From contig NC_081415.1 of NCBI RefSeq assembly GCF_030272615.1, positions 605,937,137 through 606,001,136 of the forward strand: a DNA stretch of 64,000 nt, given 5' to 3'. The notes below the pieces were generated by a model. The model was given only the letters and a program-made list of their open reading frames with translations, had not been told where the DNA came from and searched no databases. The DNA comes from Cryptomeria japonica (taxonomy: Eukaryota; Streptophyta; Pinopsida; Cupressales; Cupressaceae). A program made the translations under genes and the position numbers. Shown here one piece after another: positions 55,331 through 64,000 of this stretch; within the stretch, counting starts at the first letter, position 1; each line of letters begins with the position of its first letter.

Positions 55331-56095
55331 ACAAATAGTTGACTAACAAAGCAACTATGCATTGACTATGTGCTCATTAAAAAAAAATAAGTATTGAAAG
55401 AGCCTAAAGGTGCTATTAGATAGCCAATACATCCATATATTAATAGCCATATTATTCATTGCATCTTTTTTATTTTTTTATTTTTTTCATGCAAAACTTG
55501 TGCAATAGGATTTCTATATATGTGTTTATCAACCATATCCAATAGCACCTTTAGGTTCTTTTACTAGTTTATAGAAATATTATGGATTTGATAGCTTAAG
55601 ATATTTTGATGAATATATTCAAAACAAGTGTCTTTGAATGTCTCATAATGTATTAATATTAATAGTTATTTACAAAAATAACAAGAATAGATCTATAGAA
55701 ATAGCTATGTCAAGTCCATAAAAAAATGGAGTGAGTGAGTATGCGACCATGCACAAGTGGTGCCAGGGTTCATGGTTGCTATAGTGTATCATGGTTAGCA
55801 ATGGTTGAGGAGGGTGAGGATGCAAATGATGATGATGATGATGATGGGATTTTCCTTTGTCATGTTTGGATGGAATTCCCCTTATGGTTAAATATGATTT
55901 CCTCCATGGGCCTCTCCTCCACATTTGTAAAGGCTTGTTTTTTGCCAAGAATATTTCTATTGCTACCAAGAGTTCATTGTTTCCCTATTTGTGGTAGGTC
56001 TTTTTAGTGGCACTAGGTGCAACCTGGGTCAAACTTTTGTCCTTAATTTTTTTTTTTACTCTATCCTCTTTGGGCTACCTAATAAGTGTTTGGTT
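55331..56095 (+). repeat. Direct repeat copy 2 (uninterrupted)
   Basis: It is the empty-site version of the repeat at 53150-55010. It runs from ACAAATAGTTGACTAAC to about GTTTGGTTATGTC. The hairpin pair is at about 55398 and 55543, and a GATGATGATGATG run occurs near 55829. Confidence 0.85.
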
Positions 56096-57005
56096 ATGTC
56101 GGCAATTGGTTCTGATTTTGACAATAGTGGCAAGGGCATGGATGGCTTCATGTTTTCCTCGTTAGTGTTTTTTCCTTTTTGAGGGTCTCATTCTCGGTAT
56201 GTTAATGGGATTCTCTTCTCATTCCTTTATTGTTTTGTGTGTGTGCCTTTGTGCAGGTGTTTTTTCCATTGAGGCTTTGACCCCATCTTGTGAAAATCCT
56301 TTGGCTACTCTTTCCTTTGTAGTCTATTTGGTGCCTTGTTCTATTCATGGGGTTTTGTTCTTTATGATTATTTTGGTTTGATTTTTCAATTAGGAATATT
56401 ATAGGTCTTTTGGCTTGGAGAGAGTTGTCAAAGTTTCTCTCAACTACGGTACTTTGAAGGTTTTTCAGGCTGAGATCTAATTTTATGGTTTTTGGCTTTG
56501 AGGTCTAGTTGGTTTTCAGAAATTGTTTCATTCTTAGTGGTTTTGTTTTGGTGGGTATGTCCTTTATTTTCCTATCCTTAAAGATACCCATGTTGTTTTT
56601 TTAAATTTTCTTTGTTGTTGTTGGTTGGGTGGTGTACCCATTAGCTACAAATTGGTTTTGAGGAGAGTTTATGGGTCTCTCTCAAATTTTTGCTTGTTAC
56701 CACTAAGTTTTTTGGGTATTTTTTATTGTTCTATGTTTTTGGATAGGGGTTTCTTCTTCCTTTTTGGGGGTGAATTTTTCTCTTACTGGTGTTCTCACAA
56801 ATGATTTCAGCCATGATCCTAAACTAAAATCTCAACAATCATGTGAAACATGAAAACACCTTCAAGCATGTGGGTTGCTCAAAGTGAAGGCGAATCTCCA
56901 GATTATAGGCCAGCTTCTTGTATGATGAATCTCCTATAATTTAACTTTTTGCTGAGAAAAGGGATAGAAAGTTTGCATGTAATGAAAACCTATCCCAAAT
57001 GAGGT
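56096..57005. other. T-rich DNA without a supported gene
   Basis: It is pyrimidine- and GGTTTT-rich with short frames only (for example 56199-56381). They have hydrophobic biased composition from the T-rich strand and no motif. Confidence 0.5.
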
Positions 57006-57315
57006 GATTGCACCAAAATTGTGTAGTTCTACTTGTTGTCCTAAAACTATAACCAGTTGCAATAAAGATCAATATTTATCTCACAAATCAAATTAGATCA
57101 TGAAATTCATCAATATTTCATGTGAAGGTTCAAAGTTCTTCAATGTTGTATGAAGGAAAATTGATTGCACCAAAATTGTGTAGTTCTACTTGTTGTCCTA
57201 AAACTATAACTAGTTACAATAAAGATCAATATTTATCTCACAAATCAAATAAGATCATGAAATTCATCAATATTTCATGTGACGGCTCGAAGTTCTCCAA
57301 TGTTGTATCAAGAAA
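57006..57315 (+). repeat. 157-bp tandem duplication
   Basis: The units start GATTGCACCAAAATTGTG at 57006 and 57163 and are almost identical over their length. The second extends to about 57312 before diverging. Confidence 0.92.
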
Positions 57316-60300
57316 AAGTGATTTTTCACAACATGCAACTGATTGGAAACCAGATGAACACAACCCACAACCTAAACTTACAATGAAATCTTCCTATTTC
57401 TGCAAAGCATAAACAAGATTGAACAAAGGATTCAAAATTAAATCACAATAACTCTATCAAATCATTCATCTAAAAATGGAGAAACAAAAATAATTGACAA
57501 GGTAAACTACACTCTCTATTAAAAACTGAAAAATAACTCTATTACAATGCTAAAAACTAATAAAAAGTTGAGCTACAATGATTTTTTTTGTATGTGTAAG
57601 CAAAACAGAAAGATCTAGCTTAATAAAGAAGAGGAGAGAAGAATATATATGAAACAACCCTTGAGAGAAAATAAGGCTAAAGATAGCTGATTTATTCTCT
57701 AAAAAAATCTACATGAAGAAACCCCTGGTCGAATTTGCCTAAAAAAGCGAGCAAAGAGCATGTAAATATCTGCCAAAATCAATCTATTTTGATAAAAATA
57801 GCCCTTGATCTCATAAGATATGCAAGTGAGACTCAAATTGCTGCAAACTACCAAATATAGCCCCTAAAAAGCACTTCCCCCTCTCTAAATTTTGCATGTT
57901 GCGATATATTTCATTTTAACTTTTGAATAATCTTACTTTAGCACTTATTTAATTTTCATTAATAAGTGTTAAAATAGAATATTTATTTTCTTCTTATTTT
58001 ATTTCCCTTTTATAATTTAATATATCTTTATTAAGATTTTTTAATAAAATAAATATAATAAAAGTATTAAGGAAAATGAAATAAATAAAAAACCTTTTTA
58101 TAAATTAATATAAAAAATTTAGAGTTTTTAATAAAATAAACCTTAAAAAGGTTAAATTAGTTATAAGACAAAAGAAAATTATAAAAAAACTTCAAAAGCT
58201 TTTTAGCCCTTTGTGCATCGAGGGATTTTACATAGGCTAGGTAATGACTTAAAGTCATTAACCACATGTTACAATACATGCACAATTTTATTTTTTTGGC
58301 AAATAGATTAACAAGCCCATTCATTGATTTGAATTAGGGCATAAGAAGATGAAAAGAAAGAAAATAAATGCTAAAATTATTTCATTCTTTTCATCTTGCA
58401 TATTTTGGGGAAGCTTGCCACCATGCACTCCTTTCCTGTTGCTTCTGCAAATCGAGTTGAGACTAGGGTTTGGATTGAGCCTTTGCATGTTCTGACTCAA
58501 GCTTTGAGTAGGATATGTATCATCTTCTATTTATGTCATTAACTATGGAAAAGTCTCATCTCATAAGCTTTTTTTTGTAAGGCCTACCCCAAACCAAGCT
58601 TTGATTTACTTAGTTGACCATGTTTGACCTATTAATAAATGCTTTATAATTCAATAGAATGGACTGTGTTAGGCAGATAGGTTTGTGAGAAAAATAATTG
58701 AACCAAGTTATAGAGTTATGGCACCTTGTGGTGTGCATTTTGATATATTATGAATTTGAAATCCTAAAAGACCCATTGATTGGATAATCTAGATTTAACG
58801 TATGTCAGCTATGTCTGGATGAAGATCTTATATGATTCTGTGATTGGGTAACATTTATGAATGTGGATGCTTCATTTATATGCTTTATAGATATAGAACT
58901 CTAGATGATCCTAGAATAGGATAAATTTGAGAGGAGGTATACCATTATTGAAATTGCAGGACTTTACTATGAATATAGAATTATGATGTAGGGTTAAGTT
59001 ATGTGAATTGGGATGAAATTTCTTATGTGAATTTGCTTGATAAAAGATGTATTTAATCTGTGCAGATGAAAATTGTATGCAAGTGATGATGTGTATTGTT
59101 ATTTCTTTGAATTACATTATATGTGGATATTTGAAAGTACTAATGTGTAAATTGAGATGCGCAGGAAATTTACCATGTGACCATGGAAATTACGGAGAAC
59201 CAAACCTAGACTTATGTATGTTCGTAAGCCAGGGGTTGTCTATTTGGAGAGACAACACCCTGTTTGTGTTGTATTTTATTCATAACAGTATATGCTGCAT
59301 GTGTGTTAAGTATTATTTAAATTTAATGTGTGAAACCCACAAGAGATGATTTCATGTTTTAATTTTGTAAAAGTGTTTTATTGGTGTCACTTGACACTTG
59401 TGTGGATTTAAATTTAAATGTTATATTTTGTCTCTTGGTGGGAAAGTGTTTAATTATAGTTCTTCTTAAATAAATAGTTCTTCTTAAATAAAATAATGTG
59501 TTGTCATAAATACTTTGGGAATATAATATTTGGGGTGGTCAACTTATGTTTGACCCGAAAATAAACTTCAGAGGGGTTTAAAATGGGTTAAATGAACACC
59601 TAGGGGTAGTTTAATAGGGTTTCCTAAAGCCCATAAGGTATACCTAGGGGTTAGGGGTAATTTTAGGCAAGTTTCTACTTTTTAATGATCTTTTTAACGC
59701 TTTAAAAATTGGCTTTTTTGAGTTGAGCGAAAATTGAAAATTAGAAGTTAAATCTAATCAAGATTTTTCCTTTTGGAATGAGAGTCTTTTTGCATTTTTG
59801 CTTTCTTTCCTTTTTGTTTTTTTTTGAAACTTGTGAGAACTCTGTGAGGGAGCTTCTTAAGCAAGATTTTTGAGAATTGGGGGGTAATCACCCACTCTCC
59901 ATTTTTGGAGACAGAAGAAAATTTGAAAAGAAAATAATGTTATGGAATAGAAAAATTGATTAAGGGTAGAAGGAAAAAGATTTGTGGATTGGGCAGCTCT
60001 TCATCAAATATCATAATACCTTTGGGCAGAATAAGGTTGGTTTTCAGTTATTCATTTTAATGTCATCTTCTTGTTTATGTCTGGAAGTTGTTGGTGTAAG
60101 ATATCTGTGTTCTTGAAAGTTTGTGTTAGAAAATCTTTTGGTATTTTTGCTTTATGAATTGTTGTGTTTTGGGAGTTTTTCTCAAGATCTCTTACTCTTG
60201 GGAGAGAAGAGGATCTTGAGGGTGGTAGCAATGACAACCCTCGAGTGAGAGACTCTCTTTTGAGAGCGATCACAAGGGATCTTTGTGTGACCCTTGCTGC

Positions 60301-60398
60301 ATGGCCTGTTTGTCCAAATGGGGGTCATAAGGAGGGATATAAGGCTAGAATACCTTTGGGGGGCATAAGGAATAAGGGGTTGAGATTCTTTATATTAT
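57316..60398. other. AT-rich intergenic DNA, no supported gene
   Basis: Short frames at 59047-59349 and 60164-60424 have no recognisable domain. A 17-bp direct duplication, AGTTCTTCTTAAATAAA, occurs at about 59458-59492. 57900-58200 is almost pure A/T with small palindromes. Confidence 0.5.
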
Positions 60399-60456
60399 TA
60401 TTGTGCCATGAGGTGGCTTCTTGATATATTTATTGTGCCATGAGGTGGCTTCTTGT
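60399..60456 (+). repeat. 32-bp tandem duplication
   Basis: ATTGTGCCATGAGGTGGCTT followed by CTTG occurs at 60400 and 60432. Confidence 0.9.
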
Positions 60457-61320
60457 TTATTTCATACTTGCAGTTCTCCTCAGGGTATTGGTCCACTACC
60501 ACCCTTTGAAAAAGTTCATCACCAAAGTGTGGTGCTGTGAAAGCCAAGTTGGGAATGTGTCTGGAATATCTATATGCATTGCTTTCTATGTGTTTGCCTG
60601 TTTGTTAGCCGTCTAGGAATTGGTTCTCCGAGCTCGGGGGTGGCTACTAGTTAGCCTAGGCTGGGAGGTGAGCACTCCGTGGTCATATTTGTGTTTTATC
60701 TATTATGCAGGAAAGTCAGGAGAAAGAGAATAAGAACCATGAAAAAGATACAGAAGATTATTATTGAAGATACTTAAATCCAGTTGCAGATATTTGTTTA
60801 AATTTGTTATAGAAGTATGCCTCATTCATGGAAAAGAGAAGCAAGTTGTAATTCTTGAAAATAGACTTGAAGTTTTATTGTTGTGGCTATACAAAGAAAC
60901 ATCCTGTAAATTGGTAGAATATCTTAGAGTGGTTTAAAAAAAAAAAAAAAAAAGCTTGTTTTATTTCTACTTCTGGTTTTTAGTAAAAGAAAAGTTATTT
61001 TGAGTTGCATGCAAAAGCTTCTTTGTATTATGAAAAAAAAAAAGAATAGATTTCATTTAAATTTTATCTATATTTTACTTGTGGCAAAATATGCATTTAT
61101 TTTACTGAAAGATCTTAAGTATTTAAAAAAAAAAGAGAATGCTTTAAGTTATTGCTTAATTAGTTGAAAAATCAATGAATATATTTATTAAGGAGAAGTA
61201 TATTGTTTTTCCTGAAAAGTTTTTCCTAGATTGTATTTCTAATTAGTGTTTGTTAAAAAGCTTTACAATTGAATTTGCTTCATTCCTCTATCAGCAATTA
61301 GAAACAAATAATTAAAAAAG
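60457..61320. other. Intergenic DNA with A homopolymers
   Basis: No gene is seen. An A-run of about 18 lies at about 60936-60953, shorter ones near 61032 and 61122. They could mark old 3' ends of retroposed sequences, but no SINE or LINE body is recognisable. Confidence 0.45.
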
Positions 61321-61331
61321 AATCTTAAGTC

Positions 61332-61411
<80 letters not shown>
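61332..61411. repeat. Compound (TA)n(TG)n microsatellite
   Basis: About 10 TA units run directly into about 29 TG units, uninterrupted. Confidence 0.97.
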
Positions 61412-61412
<1 letters not shown>

Positions 61413-61477
61413 CTGAATTAACTTAATGCTTTTCCTTTGTTATATTAATTTAAAATTGTTGCATGTAAATCTTTTTT

Positions 61478-61478
<1 letters not shown>

Positions 61479-61512
<34 letters not shown>

Positions 61513-61610
61513 AAATATTTTCACCCTTTTTAAACTATGATTATAAGTTTTATATAAATATAAATATATATAAATATATATACATATATATATATATAAT
61601 ATATTTTTAA
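61479..61610. repeat. (AT)n microsatellite cluster
   Basis: A pure (AT)n run at 61480-61510 is followed, after 40 bases, by ATATAAATATATA-type sequence to about 61605. Confidence 0.95.
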
Positions 61611-61664
61611 AAAAATAAAAAATAAATTAAATTTTAAAAAAAAATTAGGGGAATTGTTTTTGGG

Positions 61665-61815
61665 CCCACGCGGACCCCACTATGTGTACGCATAGTGAGG
61701 ACCGCGCGGCGCCCACTGTGTGCACACACAGTGGAGCCGCTTCAGCTCCCACTGCGTGGACACACAGTGGTGCCGCGGCGCCCACTGTGCGCCCACACAG
61801 TGGCGCCACGGCCAT
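61665..61815. repeat. GC-rich array of four near-palindromic units
   Basis: Units CCACTATGTGTACGCATAGT (61677), CCACTGTGTGCACACACAGT (61713), CCACTGCGTGGACACACAGT (61749) and CCACTGTGCGCCCACACAGT (61782) each continue GG or similar and fold on themselves. Spacers are GCCGC/GCGGCGC-rich, spacing 36, 36 and 33 bp. The flanks are A/T-rich, so the change of composition is abrupt. Confidence 0.9.
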
Positions 61816-62079
61816 ACCCGCCTCCATTCACCGTAACCTGCAAACAAAAAAAAATGGCCGCCTTGGGGTTTCGGCCCAGCAAAATAATTCACTGTTAAAA
61901 AAATATGGATTAAACCCTAGCTCGGGTGGGGCTAGGGCAAAGGAATTTAAAAAAAAATAATATGATAATTAGATTTGATAATATTTATATGAGAAATTAG
62001 AACCCTAAATATGGTTGGGGAAATATGGATTAATATTTAGAAAGTTATTGTGCTTTTGAATTAGAATTAAAATATTTAA

Positions 62080-62250
62080 AATATATGTAATATATATATG
62101 TATCTATATATATATATATATATGGATATATATATATATGTATATATATAAATTCTGGTCATAATTTGGATTAAGTATTTAAATATGAATATATAAATAT
62201 ATATATATGTATATATAAATATATATTTATATATATATTTATATAATTCT
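62080..62250. repeat. TA-rich microsatellites with a duplicated spacer
   Basis: ATATAT runs at 62080-62150 and 62190-62245 are each followed by AATTCTGGTCATAATTTG / AATTCTGGTTATAATTTG, a duplication with a period of about 97 bp. Confidence 0.85.
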
Positions 62251-64000
62251 GGTTATAATTTGAAGCAAGTAATAAAGAGGAATTTAAAAATGGTTGGTTA
62301 GGCTATATAGTCATATTGGAGATTAAATTAATTTTCCTCTCCTATTCCTTTTCTTTAACGTGATTGATTTAATAAACCTAATGACTAGGTATATCATGGA
62401 GATAAAATTAAACCAGCTAATTTTCCGCAAATAATATTTAACAATCTATCGATGCTTGGTTCATCTCAGAACTAGCTCGAAATTAATTATGGAAATTTCA
62501 ATAACGCTTGTCGTATGAGTGAACTTGTTAATTAATTAGTATGGTTTTTTTTAAAAAAAATTGTTCCGTTTTTGCCCTAAATTTTGGGCATGACATTTTT
62601 TTACTCATGGGTATATTTAGGGTTTTGATATGAAAAATTCTTCATATACGTATGAGTAAAAATTGTAGGTGCATTATCTTTGTTCATTGTTTGCTCTGTT
62701 ATGGGTCTTCATTGCTCTATGTATCTTTGACATCTTCTCTGTTATATGCATTACCCTCTTTGTGACTGCAACTACCATTTCAATATGACAGGCATGTATG
62801 CCTTTTGATGAAGGCGATGCATACAAGTGTATTGAGACTATTAATGCTTCTTGGTGACAATCATCTCTTTCAACAAATGAAATGAGGGCATTCACTATAT
62901 GCATCTAATCTAGGCCAAGCCCAATATACCTTTGTGCTTTATCTCAGACCTATGACTTCAAGACTATGACAATCCAAAGCATTGGCAACTCTCACAAAAT
63001 TATTCAAACAGTGATTCCATCTATCTTTTTGCCATACCTAAATTGTTTGCTAATGGCTGCTTTGTCCCTTATCTTATGGTTTCCTTTATGATTGCAACAA
63101 ACTCATTTCACAAACTTATGTAATCTCTTCTATGCTTGTTAGATCACTACATTCTCTTATTTTGGACCTCACTCAAGCTAAGGACTATCTATAATAACAA
63201 AGAGTTTGATCATTTCATTGACTATATCTTCAATGTTTTAGCATTGGTGGCTACAAAATCATTGCCCTATCATACTTGAACTGCACTTTTTTGGACTGTG
63301 ATTGGTGATCAAGTAGGACTGGGCTATTATTACTATCAAATATCTCTTTCTCTATTAGGACTATATTTTGACTGCTTGAAGCTTTGATTGCAATGCATCC
63401 ATTGTCATGGTTTTGTCTTTTTTACTATATTCTTTTAATGCTCTAAGTGTGACTGTGTTTTTTTATAATTAATGGTTGGTTATGCTATTAACAATTATTC
63501 CCCTATTAAGAAGATTGTCCTTTCAATGTCTTTGGATTGAGAGCAGTTTCTCTACTCATATCACTACTACTATGATTGCTTCATGTGAGGACTCATCATA
63601 CACTGTATATTGTATTTTTCTGATGGCCTTGTACAGTCTTTGGCTTGAGCTGATGACACTCATCATCTATTGTTCTTTGATCAAAGAGATCTTGCAATTC
63701 TTCCTATTAAATCTTAGAAGCCTATCATTATATCAATTCCAAGTTGTATCTTTGTATTCATGATTGGGACCAGGGTTTTATATTGATTGTGATTGATTCT
63801 CTTGAATTGTGTTAAATCTTACCTATATCACAATTATTAATGTTGGTAATTGTATCTTTTTGCAATGTGTTTGTGACTGTTATGACGACATTTGAAGATT
63901 ACTATATCTTTTCCTTAACTTATTGTCATAAGGCTTATTCATTGTCTTCTTCAAGCCTTAACTATATTGATCTACATGAATCATTGTATATCACAAAAGG
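62251..64000. other. Intergenic DNA, no supported gene
   Basis: No frame has a recognisable domain; 62674-62904 (minus) and 63476-63763 (plus) are the longest and look like chance. A small palindrome, GCCCTAAATTTTGGGC, lies at about 62574. I cannot tell whether this is host DNA or decayed transposon. Confidence 0.45.

Noticed and set aside
60164-60424. 86-codon plus-strand frame
   Set aside because: No motif, and it includes part of a local tandem duplication; likely chance.
61645-61960. Several overlapping frames rich in Thr/His/Ala
   Set aside because: They arise from the palindromic GC-rich array being open in many phases; no domain.
62674-62904. 76-codon minus-strand frame with His/Met-rich text
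   Set aside because: No recognisable family, no neighbours that support it, and no promoter or splice evidence visible.

Overview
The window looks like nuclear DNA from a seed plant with a large, transposon-laden genome. The evidence is wall-to-wall LTR retrotransposons of plant type: primer-binding sites matching initiator tRNA-Met, Copia polyproteins, a chromodomain Gypsy element, and a very long Tat-type Gypsy element. A gymnosperm is plausible but cannot be proved from this sequence. I found no intact host protein gene, rRNA, tRNA or CRISPR array. Every retroelement reading frame carries stops, frameshifts or lost catalytic residues, so all are annotated as pseudogenes.

Layout. (1) 1-1688: 5' end of a minus-strand Copia element (A) with LTR, PBS and a gag remnant holding a coiled coil and a damaged zinc knuckle. 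(2) 1689-3238: tail and 3' LTR of a Gypsy element. (3) 3284-10034: plus-strand Copia element B. Its reading frame carries two fold-back duplications and has lost the RT active site, and its 3' LTR is cut by the next element. (4) 10035-28080: giant Tat-like Gypsy element C (plus strand) with gag, protease, a G-patch-like segment, RT, two RNase H domains and integrase. A long antisense reading frame related to plant mobile domain (PMD) proteins lies between integrase and the 3' LTR. (5) 28082-35382: minus-strand Copia element D. (6) 35383-50238: minus-strand chromodomain Gypsy element E. D sits in its 3' LTR, and a second Copia element F (40158-47525), related to D, sits in its gag. E's 5' LTR is followed by the 3' end of a second E-type body. 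(7) 50239-52290: AT-rich DNA and a third E-type LTR bounded by a 29-bp duplication. (8) 52291-64000: AT-rich DNA with no recognisable gene. It holds a direct repeat split by a probable solo LTR, tandem duplications, TA/TG microsatellites and one GC-rich array of palindromes.

History inferred from the nesting. C inserted into B, and D and F inserted into E. One later deletion at about 28081 fused the B/C stack to the E/D stack, because truncated LTRs of C and D abut there.

The most interesting system is element C. The leader of the sense RNA and the probable leader of the antisense PMD transcript each carry an array of degenerate 20-22 bp units with the same core (CGCATTCG / GCAATCG), each in its own sense orientation. 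The antisense side also has a TATAAATA box 93 bp upstream of an ATG. This suggests a two-way transcribed retroelement with parallel leader sequences.
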